Program-made: the position numbers and the translations under genes | NCBI RefSeq assembly: GCF_040712315.1 | Contig: NC_134017.1 | Coordinates: forward strand, 20,609,822-20,673,821 | Length of the DNA: 64,000 nt | Direction of reading: 5' to 3' | From: Castanea sativa | Taxonomy: Eukaryota; Streptophyta; Magnoliopsida; Fagales; Fagaceae | Shown here: positions 33,380 through 43,436 of the stretch, piece after piece | Layout of the letters: each line of letters begins with the position of its first letter | Position numbering within the stretch: the stretch's first letter is position 1 | The notes under the pieces: generated by a model | Databases searched by the model: none | What the model saw: the letters and a program-made list of their open reading frames with translations, nothing else | Told to the model about the DNA's origin: nothing

Positions 33380-33605
33380 TGAGAGAGAATGGAAAGACCG
33401 CGTGAAATAAACTGCCCCAGTTTAGGGTTTATCAGTGGAGAGAGAATGGAAAGACCGTGTGAAATAAACTGCCCCAGTTTAGGGTTTCATGCAATTCTTC
33501 ACATGAGGGACACATCCTCAGTGGGACGAACCCATTCTTGTATATTGGACAAGGTGGAAGGAACCGCGCAAAATAAACTACCCCAGTTTAGGGTTTTGTA
33601 AGGTT
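33380..33605. repeat. ~60-bp repeats with a TAAACTG-CCC-CAGTTTA hairpin
   Basis: The perfect 7-bp inverted repeat TAAACTGCCCCAGTTTA occurs at 33,408 and 33,465, and once with one change at 33,574. Each copy is followed by GGGTTT and preceded by a GGAAAGACCG-type or AAGGAACCG-type word. A weaker copy lies at 33,973. The first two copies are in a 57-60 bp tandem unit. Confidence 0.85.
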
Positions 33606-33984
33606 TCAAGCCTACAGCCAGCTGAAAATGGCCTTGACTTCACAGACCATACCAAATACAGGTAATGAATGCAAACATTTTGAACGAAATCTTCTTAGAC
33701 ACACCATGAGGCGGTATGCATTGATCACTCCTGTTATTGCTCAGGCCGGCTAATATTTCGAAGACGGGCTTCTTGGGACAAAATCATGAGAAACGACTCC
33801 CTCTATCCTCCAAGTAAGCTAAAAAAAGCTTCCAGATGGTTGAGAATAGGTTCTAGTGTCTTTTTGTTGTGAGCTGTGATTATCGAGGCTAAACAGACCC
33901 CTGAACCAGGTGAACCAAGCTTAGAATAATGAGGTTCAAGATGTCTGGAAGTGCTGAAGATGACTCACAAAGATAAACTACCCT
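33606..33984 (+). other. Unannotated spacer
   Basis: No supported gene; leads into the second coiled-coil ORF. Contains a degenerate copy of the hairpin word at its end. Confidence 0.5.
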
Positions 33985-34853
33985 AGTGTAGGATTTGTGC
34001 AGTCTTGGTTGCATGAGAGAGAATTTATGACAATTTGGCTCACTGTCGAGCCGACCGTGCACTATGGCGGGTGCAAAATGAGGGAATCTTTGCTCCAAGC
34101 AGTAAAAATCGTCCCAAACAGAGGGGTAGTGGTTAGAACACAATCGGGTTTGTGCTTAGGGGAGGTCGTCAAGGGTAGAGACTGTTGCAAGGAGCTGGCT
34201 GATACCTTTTTGGAGGATGTTGAGGAGATGGGCAATGCACATGAGAGTGAGCTCGCTACTCTTAGGGCGGAGTTTGATCAGAAAGGGCAGCCTCTCCCGG
34301 TACAAAGGCAGAGTGTGTTCAACTGAGATCCCGGGTTGCAGGTTTGGAGGATGAGTTTGCAGATCTTACTTAGAGATTTGCCGCTTTGGATCATACTTGG
34401 GTTGAGGAGAGGGCCACACTGGAGGCCGGCAGGGCCGAGACTAGTAGCAGGGTCGATGGCTTAGCATTGGAGCTAGTATAGGCGAAGGCCTACATTCATT
34501 CCACTTTGAGCATAGAGTATAAGCGAGAGGGCAAAAAGCCTAGTGAGCTGCAACTGGCCTTCTGTCGCCTTCAAATTGAGCTGGCTAAGAGGATAGAGGG
34601 TTTAAGAGTTGCTACTGTAGAGATGGGCACCTTGTAGGCTTTGCTAGGGACCAAGAGAAAGGGGCCTTTTCCATGATGGAGAGGGAGTTTGTCCGTCTTC
34701 GACATTCACATGACAGACTCAAAGGGGTTACCAAAGACCTAGGCTTTGATGCAGCCGAGTTACTTCGCACTCACGCTCATGATGACCCAATTCTCGGTAC
34801 TGGTTTTGGGAGATTGTGTCAGGCCGTGCCTAATCGCTTGAGCCATGTTTGAC
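33985..34853 (+). pseudogene. Second plus-strand coiled-coil ORF of the Tat 3' region
   Basis: The frame from 33,997 includes WLHEREFMTIWLTVEPTVHY and then CKELADTFLEDVEEMGNAHE and SELATLRAEFDQKG. After a frameshift near 34,320 it continues with LEDEFADLT, RFAALDHTWVEERATLEAG, SRVDGLALELV and ELQLAFCRLQIELAKRIEG, interrupted by TAG codons at 34,360, 34,480 and 34,635. A second shift gives REFVRLRHSHDRLKGVTKDL and ends near 34,850. The heptad-rich, Glu/Leu/Arg-rich sequence predicts a long coiled coil. No known family recognised. It may be a second antisense ORF or the C-terminal half of the mobile-domain protein. Confidence 0.5.
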
Positions 34854-35942
34854 TTGTTGGTGTTCTTTTTTGTTTCTTTTGTTTCTGCACATGAGCTATG
34901 TAGTTAGTATCCCAACATGTATGGAAAGGTCTTTCGTAAATTGCTAGGCAATTGTGTAAGGCCTTCCTCTTTTTGTTTGAGTTCTTAAAGCATAGTCTAG
35001 TCTGTTAGGCATGCTTAGAAACTGAGAGATGGTGGAGAGAGATGTTTATGATGATATTTAGGATATATTTATGTGATGAAATTTCATCTTTTGATACTAG
35101 AATGTATGAAAGAAACAAAATGGCACAATACAGACATGTTAATGAATATGCAGGCAAATGCTTTGAAAATACAAGGTTATGCAAATAAGTGATAGATGTA
35201 AAATCCATGCATTTCAATATCTTATTTTTCCAAGGATACATCCTATTCTAGATGGATCTTTTCCTTTTCCAATTGAGGTACATTTTCCATTGGTATAAGC
35301 CAAAACATCTTAAGCAAACCACCGGGTCATGGTAGTATTGTAGACAGAGAGCGATCTCGGAGGTGTCTTCATATCTTGTCTTAGACGCTATATCCATCTA
35401 ATCTTCTGATCTTGATCATATATCCGAGGGGATTCAAATGACTAATTTTTCTTTTAAGACGTGACCGAACCAAGATGGCTTCCTACGTACCTCCACTAGG
35501 AAGGATCAGGTCATCACGTAGTTCAATTGACTTTTGATTACCTTAATTTTTGCCTAGACTGCCCTTTCAGGTTTTCAATCTAGCAGGCTCTCTCACATTC
35601 TTTTTTTTTTTTTTTGTTCTCCTTTTGGGTAGGTGCCCTTTGGGGTTTTCAATCTACCTTTAGTATTTTCTCAGGCTCTCTTTCTCTTGGCGCTCCTTTT
35701 GCATAGACTGCCCTTTTGGGTTTTTGATCTACCTTTTTACATTTTTTTTTTGGTTCTTTTTTTTTTTACATAAAAATATAGAAATGAGGTGCACTGAGTG
35801 GCTGCTTCATGCAAAGTTCCGTATGACGGTATCGAAATTGATGGGCATATTGAAGTCATGCCCGTCCATGTTGGCTAAAATCAAGGCTCATCCAAAAAAG
35901 GCCTTCTTTACCACATATAGGCCCTCGTAAGTTGGGGCAAAC
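34854..35942 (-). other. Tat region downstream of integrase
   Basis: No ORF supported. 35,540-35,750 contains repeated words meaning, on the minus strand, GAAAACCCAAAAGGGCA-type units, which recur 3' of integrase in Tat elements. 35,470-35,520 holds an ACGTAGGAAGCC / GTTCGGTCACG stretch also common in that position. A minus-strand purine tract (GGAAAAGGAAAAGATCC, 35,250-35,270) could be a PPT, but no LTR start is evident beside it. Confidence 0.5.
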
Positions 35943-36760
35943 TTTCCTCTGGGATAAGGCATAGCCTAGTTGCGCTTCTTCAAGACTAGATCGCCTTCTT
36001 TGAAGACCCTAGGTCTAACTTTCTTGTTGAATGCTCGCTCGACGCGGCGTTGGTACAACTGTCCATGGCACATTGTGGTCATACACTTTTCATCTATCAT
36101 GTTCAGTTGTTCATATCCGGAATGGGCCCATTCAACTTCTGACAGCTCTATCTGAGATAAAAGCCTAAGAGATAGGATCTCTACCTCTGTAGGGAGGACG
36201 GCCTCCATGCCATATACTAATAAATATGGGGTCACACCCATGGAAGTATGAACAGAAGTGTGATACGCGCATAAAGCAAACAACAAGTACTCGTGCCAAT
36301 CCTTGTATGTGTCTATCATTTTCTCCAAGATTTTTTTATGCTCTTGTTAGTGGCTTCCACTGTACCATTCATCTAAAGGCGATAGGGAACCGATTTTCTA
36401 TGCTCGATCTTGAACTTTTGGCAGAGTTGCTGGATCACTTTCCCATTTAGGTTCGCCCCGTTATCTGTAATGAGCTATCCTGACATGTTGTAGTGGCAAA
36501 TAATGTTATGTTTCAAGAACCGGGCTAGCACTGCTTGAGTGACGCTTTTGTACGAAGCAGCTTCTACCCATTTTGTGAAATATTCGATGGCCACTAAGAT
36601 GTACTCATGATCGTTTGAAGCTTTCAAAATCACGGGTCCGATAACATCCATACCCCAGGCTGAGAAGGGTCATGGTGCTGCTAAAGAGTGTAAAGGCTAA
36701 AGAGGAACGTTCTTCCTGTCTTGATAGACTTGGCAACGATGGCATGTCCTCACTTGTTTA
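35943..36760 (-). pseudogene. Tat integrase
   Basis: Minus strand. The zinc-finger end (CHRCQVYQD) is at 36,730. The core includes GMDVIGP (first Asp, ~36,655), LITDNGANLNG (second Asp, ~36,460) and NGTVEATNKSIKK (Glu, ~36,370). The C-terminal part, 36,328-35,966, has YHTSVHTSMGVTPYLLVYGM, EAVLPTEVEI and RVFKEGDLVLKK. Stops interrupt at ~36,697, ~36,670, ~36,475 and ~36,379; most are TAG where relatives have Gln. It would splice element cDNA into the genome; inactive here. Confidence 0.9.
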
Positions 36761-37900
36761 ATGCAATCACTTTCCATGGTGAGCCAATAGTAACCGGCTC
36801 TCATAATCTTGTGGGCCAACAAATGATTAGCCTCAAAGGCATCTACGCATCCAAGCAGGGTAGAATCGTGGTTCCTTTTGTACAAGACTTCTCTGCTCAA
36901 GAAAAATTGGCAGGCCATGCGCAGGATAAACTTCTTTTCACTGTCCGTTGCACCGGACGGGTATTCACTATTCTTGATATAAGTCTTGATATCATGGTAC
37001 CATGGCTTTCCATCGGCTTTGACTTGGACACTAATGCATTCTTTGATGTTTATACAATAGGCTGGAACACCACGGACTTCTATGCGTAATTGCTGCATAT
37101 CATCTCCTTCTAATAACTTGACCATATGAGCCAGAGTAGCCAAGGCATCTGCAAATTGGTTGTGTGCTTGGGGCAAATAGGCAAATGTGATGTCTCGGAA
37201 TTTCAGAATCAAGCGGTTGATACATTTCTGGTACGGAATCAACTTGGTGTCTCGGGCTTGCCATTTTCCTTCGATTTGGGAGATGATCAACAGGGAATCT
37301 CCAAAGACGCGCAAGTCATAGGCGCCGAACTCTAAGGCCACTTGCAGGCCGACTATGCATGCTTCATATTCTGTGACGTTGTTGGTGCAATCAAAATTCA
37401 ACTTGTCTAAAACAGGGATTTTCTAGCCCTTGGGGGAAACTAAGACTGTTCCCATTCCATTTTCGGTCGAATTGGCAACTCCATCAAAATAAGGATTTCA
37501 ACGCCACGGTTCCACACTGTCTGGTTCTAGCTCTAGTGCCATGACATCCTCATCAAGGAAGAAGGATTCAGAAAGTTCTGGATCATTCAGCAACTAGTCT
37601 GCTAGGTAGTCGGCTATGGCCTAGCCCTTGATGGCCTTTCTCGTCACAAACACAATGTCAAATTTGGAGAGCAACATTTTCCTACGGGAGATCTTCCCTA
37701 TAAGAGCTGGCTTTTCAAAGATGTACTTAATGGGATCCATATGGGAAATGACTCGCGTGGTGTAGTAGAGGTACTGCCGCAAGATGTGCGAGACCTACAC
37801 TAAGGTGCAACACGTCTTCTCAATGGCGATGTAGTTAATCTCACAACTGGTGAACTTCTTGCTTAAATAGTAAATCTCCTTTTCTTTCTAATCGGGCTCA
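36761..37900 (-). pseudogene. Tat second (archaeal-type) RNase H and linker
   Basis: Tat and related elements carry an additional RNase H after the RT-RNase H pair. Seen here: YFDGVANSTENGMG near 37,490, TEYEACIVGLQVALEFGAYD with the Glu, and LRVFGDSLLIISQIEGKW with the next Asp, then HNQFADALATLAHM. The integrase H2C2 finger begins with LLAHKIMRAGYYW at ~36,800. Stops occur near 37,424, 37,594, 37,620 and 37,792. The D-E-D residues are in place. Confidence 0.85.
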
Positions 37901-38187
37901 ATTAGCTAGCCTAACATGGAGGTTTCTTGTACTGTTAGGTAAAGGATCAACGGATATCCCGATGTCGGGGGAACCAGAACAGGAGGGTTCAACAAATACT
38001 GCTTGATCTTGTCAAAGGTCGCTTGGCACTCATCTGTCCATTCTATCTTTGTGTCCTTCTTTAAGACGTTGAACAATGGATCATATGTGGCAGTCAACTG
38101 TTCTATGAAGCGAGCTATGCAATTGACCTTTCCTAAGAAGCTACGAATCTGTTTCTCGTTTTGTGATGTCAACATGTTCTAGATAGC
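37901..38187 (-). pseudogene. Tat RNase H (connection and first domain)
   Basis: Minus frame with NMLTSQNEKQIRSFLGKVNC, ARFIEQLTATYDPLFNVLKK, EWTDECQATFDKIKQYL and VLVPPTSGYPLILYLTV, the standard junction of gypsy RT with RNase H. Stops at ~38,180 and 37,906; the remainder of RNase H continues in decayed form to ~37,620. Confidence 0.88.
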
Positions 38188-38817
38188 TTAGACTTTTGCT
38201 GGGTCCACTTCAATTCCTCTTTGGCTAACTATAAAGCCGAGCAATTTCCCTGAACTAGCTCTAAAGACACACTTATTAGGGTTTAGTCTCAATCTGTACT
38301 TGATAAGGCGCTTGAACAGCTTTTTCAAATCTATCAAATGATCCTTGGATGTGCGGGATTTGGCAATCATGTTGTCCACATAGACTTCGATCTCTTTATG
38401 CATCATATCATGGAATAAGGTTACCATGGCTCGCTGGTAAGTAGCATCGGCGTTCTTTGAGCCGAACGGCATGACATCATATGCATAAGTTCCCCAATGA
38501 GTGGTGAATGCTATCTTAGCTTTGTCTTCCTCGGCCATCTTGATCTGATTATGACCCGAGAATCCATCCATAAAGGAGAAGAACATGTTGGTAGCGGTAT
38601 TATCAATCAGTGTATCGATATGTGGCAAAGGAAAGTTTTCCTTGGGGCTAGCCCGATTCAAATCTATGTAATCAACGTACATGCGTACTTTCCCATCTTT
38701 CTTAGGCACGGGAACAATGTTGGCAACCCAATCTGAGTAGGCTATCACGATAAGGAAATCGGCTTTCAACTGCTTTTCTACTTCCTCCTTGATCTTCAAA
38801 ATGATCTTAGATTTCAT
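38188..38817 (-). pseudogene. Tat reverse transcriptase
   Basis: Blocks: ANIVPVPKKDGKVRMYVDYI, DLNRASPKENFPLPHIDTLI, FSFMDGFSGHNQI, TYAYDVMPFGSKNADATYQR. The catalytic box is VYVDNMIAKS, so the second Asp of YVDD is Asn. It continues to RLNPNKCVFRASSGKLLGF and IVSQRGIEVDPAKV. Makes element cDNA from RNA in cytoplasmic particles; the Asp-to-Asn change alone should abolish activity. Confidence 0.95.
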
Positions 38818-39165
38818 CCTTTAAAGGGCTTGCCGCAATGAAGGGCATTCCGACTTAACTAGAATTCTTTGCACGACAATCTTAGTATCCAACCCTAGAA
38901 TATCTTGGTAGGACCAAGCAAATATCTCTTTGAATTCCTTGAGTAGCACTAGAAGCTCATGTTTCATGTCTTTAGGAAAGTTCACCCCAATCTTGACGGG
39001 TTTTTCATTCTCGCCTTCGTCGATAAGGTTAACCACTTCTATCTCTTTTATGTTGGGTTTAGACCCTTCACTCTCTCTATTTAGAGCTACCAAAATATCA
39101 AGAGGCAAACTCGTAATTTCTTCTAATCCTTCAATATCATGATCCAACTCTATTGTCTCATTCAT
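38818..39165 (-). pseudogene. Tat pol segment upstream of RT
   Basis: Acidic linker (NETIELDHDIEGLEEITSLP) then VNFPKDMKHELLVLLKEFKE and IFAWSYQDILGLDTKIVVQR, the conserved block just before gypsy RT. A TAA at 38,821 separates it from RT in the same frame. Confidence 0.88.
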
Positions 39166-39562
39166 ATAATCAGTACCCTCATTATGGCAACAAGACGATA
39201 TACCCGCTTAGGAATCAGAATAGATTCTATAGAACTGAACATATATAGAGAAACATAAGATAATTTGCACTCACATATCCATAGGAAAGTAAATAAGGAG
39301 ATAAATGCAAGGATTTCCTAAATAGTACACTGGATAATTTTCATTAATGGGTTATAGATAGGGGGATAACAAAGTTCAAGCCTAATAATGATAAAAAGGA
39401 TTTTTTTTTTTTTTTTTTTTTGGGAAATAAACTGGGGAAATAAACATGCCAAAAAAACTAGATATGCTATTCCAACTCTTTCGGGCAATTGGAGGACCCA
39501 ACCACACGATGATGGAATACTCCTTACTCAGGCGATGCAACCGCAAAGCAGGGCTCGATGGT
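39166..39562 (-). other. Decayed linker with an A/T run
   Basis: No ORF. Contains a T-run of ~20 at 39,402-39,421 and a short word repetition (GGGAAATAAAC twice at 39,422-39,444). Confidence 0.5.
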
Positions 39563-40129
39563 TTAATGGCCTACTGTCTTGCTTGGCACATAGGGCCTAA
39601 TAGTAGAAGTCAGATCCTCCCCGGGGGATATGATGGCATTCATTGAGAATTCTTCAGGGCACAAGCGAATGAGACAAGCTAGATCTAATTCTTCCTCGCA
39701 TGATTCTTGTGCCATTTCTAATCTGATGACCTCGGCCAGAGCCAAAAAAGTGACCCTAATGTCGGGAATAGACATCCCTTGGCTAATGCACTTCCTTTTC
39801 TTTCCTCTAGAAGCCTGGAAAAGTTCTTCATTGGAGGGATTGTACCCTAGATCGAAACCTCCTTTGTTGTTTGGGAGTTCAATCAAAGAAGCATTCCCAT
39901 GTCCTACAGCTCTGAGGCCTTGGCCTAACTGATAGCCAAATTTGATCATCTCCTTGGCAGCCATTAAAGTGGCGGAGGGCCATGCTAACGCAAGTTCCGA
40001 AGCTCTGGAGATCATGAAGACTAGCTCAAAATTGTGGAAAGTTGCCTCCAAAAAGGCATTAGCACCAATGTAGGGGATAGAAGTCTTCCTAAAGATAGTC
40101 AAAGGTTCTTCAGCCATAATAGTGATCAC
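39563..40129 (-). pseudogene. Tat protease-RT intervening region with G-patch-like segment
   Basis: Frame includes TIMAEEPLTIFRKTSIPYIG, NFELVFMISRASELALAWPS and KEMIKFGYQLGQGLRAVGHG, then KGGFDLGYNPSNEELFQASR. The YQLGQGLRAVGHG and DLGYNPS parts resemble the Gly-rich G-patch-like module that sits between protease and RT in Tat elements. It follows protease directly and is in a plausible phase. No catalytic function is expected; RNA or protein binding is presumed from the family. Confidence 0.75.
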
Positions 40130-40500
40130 CTAACCTTCGGAGGGGAACTTGAGTCTCTAATGAAGGGTAGAAGCAACTACGCTGCGGCATGTAGCCAAGG
40201 CCTCTCGAGGAGCATATTATATAGGGAATATACCTTGATGACTTGGAAGATGACCATGAAAGACCTGGGGCCAACCCCAATCATTAACTCGATCTCGCCT
40301 TGCACCTCTTGAAAAGTGCTATCAAAGGCTCTGATGAATATGGTGGTAGGGCAAATAAGAGAAGTATCCACATTCAGGCTCTTTATTATAGACATCGGGC
40401 AAACATTTAGGGCTGATCCATTGTCAATTAATACTCTGGAGATGATCATGTCTTCACACTTCACCATAATGTACATGGGCAAAGTATGCTTTCTACCCTC
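40130..40500 (-). pseudogene. Tat aspartic protease
   Basis: Frame MYIMVKCEDMIISRVLIDNG, SALNVCPMSIIKSL, TTIFIRAFDSTFQEVQGEIE, then LERPWLHAAA. The active-site loop IDNGSALNV corresponds to the D-S/N-G-S/A pattern; the end box, normally LGRPW in this family, reads LERPW (Gly to Glu). It would process gag-pol. TAG codons flank both ends. Confidence 0.85.
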
Positions 40501-41816
40501 TGGTGGTAGTTCATCATTTGTAAAGAAAATCTAGTTGGTGGCCAACACCATTGACACCATACCCTCAAAGGAAGATTTTGTGACAACTGTAGTAACACAT
40601 ATCTCTTTCAAGACTTTCAAGAGAGCCTCACGGTGGACGTCGGAGGATAACAATAGCGCCAAGATAGAAATCTGAGCTGGCGACTTGTTTAGCTGTTGAA
40701 TCACACTGTATTCTGAGTTTCTGATAATTTTCAAGAATTCTTGGGCTTCCTCATTTTTGACCCTAGTCCTAACGGGTTCGACTATACCCTTGCCAATCTC
40801 TTTCCTTCTCTTTTCTAGCTCCTCGGGAGTATAGTAGCGGCCACTCCTAGTAAGCCCAGATAGACCTTAAGAGATATTGGAGCAGACCTCCACTCTTCCG
40901 GTTCGAGTGGAGATCAAGGACACATCGTATTTCCAGGGGACACAATGGCTATCTTCATAAGGGAATGGCTTCAGCATGTGAATGAATGATAACGCCCTCC
41001 TAAGTTTGCAAATTAGGCACTATGGAGAACAGTTTCAAATTAATGACTACTGGACTTGGCAAAATGGCTTCAAGGGCTTTTGAGCTAGATACCCAGAGAT
41101 TCCTAAGGCAGGCTTCAGCAGAATAAGAGGATCGAAACATCGGATAGCGAGAACAATAGCAATTCCCTCCTAAACTGATTATGAAGCTGGCCCTACGATC
41201 GCAGGCAATGCAAGAACCAGAGGAGTGAATCCCTTGATGGTTAGCGGGGTTTGCCCTTTTCCTGAACCTAATGACTCTAGATCCACGGGTGATTCTATGA
41301 TCTCTTCAATGACTACTGAAAAGGGAGGTATTGAAGTAACCTTACCAAGGTGTTTCTGTAGATATTCGTCCCAATCTTTCCTTGATCCAACAGATACAGC
41401 ATTATAGCTAGTTCCTAACTGGGTAGCTAGAGGACACAGGTTGGCTACCATGCAATCATCTCTTTGCACAATTTCCCTTTCAATCCAAATAATACCATGA
41501 TCGGCTAGACTCTAAACCTGTGCTTAGAGCACTCTACAATCAAACAAAGCATACCTGTCTCCACTATCATAGAATAAGCAGATTCCCCAATCAAATCCCA
41601 GGGTTCCTATACCTTCAAGATCAAGGTGGCTCTCTTGAATCAAGGCTTGGAGCAAGGCCTTCCATGGGAATGATGGTGTAAGGGTCATTTTTTGGAAGGT
41701 ATCCAGGCCCATGTAGAAACAAGGATCCCGGGCACTTTATTTGTTGTTTGGTGGACTGGGCTTGGTTCACCACAGCTAAATGAGGGCTGATTACGAACCG
41801 AGTTATGCGCAAGTCA
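40501..41816 (-). pseudogene. Tat gag-protease linker region
   Basis: Coding-like minus segments with LTRSGRYYTPEELEKRRKEI (~40,840), EFLKIIRNSEYSVIQQLNKS, PAQISILALLLSSDVHREAL (~40,700-40,640) and, further right, GRTG- and DWDEYLQKHLGKVTS-type words (41,469-41,179). The block GRYYTPEEL through SDVHREALLKVL is the conserved pre-protease part of Tat pol. Multiple stops and shifts. Confidence 0.7.
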
Positions 41817-43430
41817 CATAAATCTCCTCAAGGCAAAAATTCGATTTCCCCTAAGCAATAAATTACCATTATAAGTGTTTTAGTGCCATAAAATGACCCT
41901 TTACTCTTACAAAATAAGTAAAATAAGTATTCAAAATATTCACAATGAGAAGGAGATTAAAATAGAGTATTTAAGGCTTATCTTTTATTGTGTGAACATT
42001 TAAAAGTGTTCCTTCACTTGGAACCTCGGGCGTACTGTCATGGTACCCTGGGCATGAAGTCATAGTTCCCAGGGGTACTGGGCCTGTAAAATCCCAGAAT
42101 ACTAATTCTCTAAACTATATGATCTTTCTCCATACTTATTATGCAATACAATCTTTCTCCATGCCTTTTAATGTGTGAACACTTAAAAGAGCTTCTTTAC
42201 TCGATACCCCGGACGTACTGTCATGGTACCCCGGACGTATTGATCGTGGTATCTCTGATCTATACGATTTTTCTCCATGCTTATTATGCAATGGATTTTT
42301 TTTTTCTTTTCCTTTGCTTCTGTAGATCCTGCATAAAAATACACTACACAATACACATATCTTCAAATAATTGTTAGTTTCTTAGGTTAGGATATACATT
42401 TTAATACATAAACATATATTTAAATGAATTTCATGACAATGATTCAACCACAAGGATCCTGACCCCAATGCTTACAGACTTAGTGCTTTTGCACAAGACT
42501 TGTAGGATTTGGAACTCAAGTCCAAGTGGCTTTGCTTGGGCATTGCCTTCCAAGATAGTTAGGTGAGGAGGATTTTTGTGGGAGAGAGTGATATCTGATG
42601 TGTACATGTTTTGGCATATGTTTCTTTGGAGGCTAAGTGATATTTTGAATGATCTCAAGGATATGGGACAAATTCCTCTACCTTGGCTCTCTTTTTTTTT
42701 TTTTTTCTTTCTCTTCCTTGCTGGGCTTTTAAAGCTCTAAAAATGTGTTCTAACCGCTAAACTTTTCCCCTAAATACCCATTTTTCTCCCATCCAAATCC
42801 CCCTTTTCTGCTATGCTTTGTGTTCCTTTTATAGCAAACCTGGTCTGGTACCACAGGGGAGGACGTGCCAAGTCTGCTGGGTAAAACTACGTCCTCTATG
42901 ACCTGAAAAGGTGCATTGGGCAGAGGTTTAGCTTATTTAGGAAATTATAACTCAAAAGGGGAATTTGGCTTTAGTTACAAATGGAAGATTCCTTCTTGGA
43001 AAATCAAAAAAGGGGGTGGGCTGCTCAATACAATGGATGACAGCTTTGGTTGAAAGGGACAGTTGAGAGGAAAATGTGGGGAGTTGTCATACACATAGGG
43101 GAACTGAGCTTTCCATTGGTTCATGCATTCCAAGCAAATATATGAACCAAGGGAAAGCTTCGGGATCCTCCTTTCACCAGAAAACACTCCCCTACCAACC
43201 AAATCATTCATCCCTTACTATCCACTCGGGATCCCATAGGCTTGGACCATAGGTTACAAAGATAATACCTGGTTTTCTTGCTGGATTTTTAATGGCTTGT
43301 TCTTTGCTGGAAACCTAAACATACATAGGGCCTTGATGTTGATTTTTCTTGCTGCATATCCTCTGGCCTGACCGAGATCCTTGCTACATGTCCTCTGGTC
43401 TAACCGAGATCCTTGCTGCATGTCCTCTAG
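41817..43430. other. Non-coding block between Tat gag and protease, possible solo LTR
   Basis: 1.6 kb without ORFs where coding would be expected. 41,985-42,070 and 42,165-42,245 share a diverged repeat (GTGTGAACA, TTAAAAG, CGTACTGTCATGGTACC). 43,340-43,440 contains three ~31-bp copies of CTTGCTGCATGTCCTCT. A minus-strand TATA-like word (CTATAAAAGG, ~42,826) suggests an LTR in minus orientation, but I cannot fix ends or a TSD. Confidence 0.35.
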
Positions 43431-43436
43431 CCGGGA

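Noticed and set aside
34854..35280. Complete 3' LTR of the Tat element here
   Set aside because: Nothing in 34,854-35,280 resembles 46,906-49,855 and no TG...CA boundary or TSD is visible.
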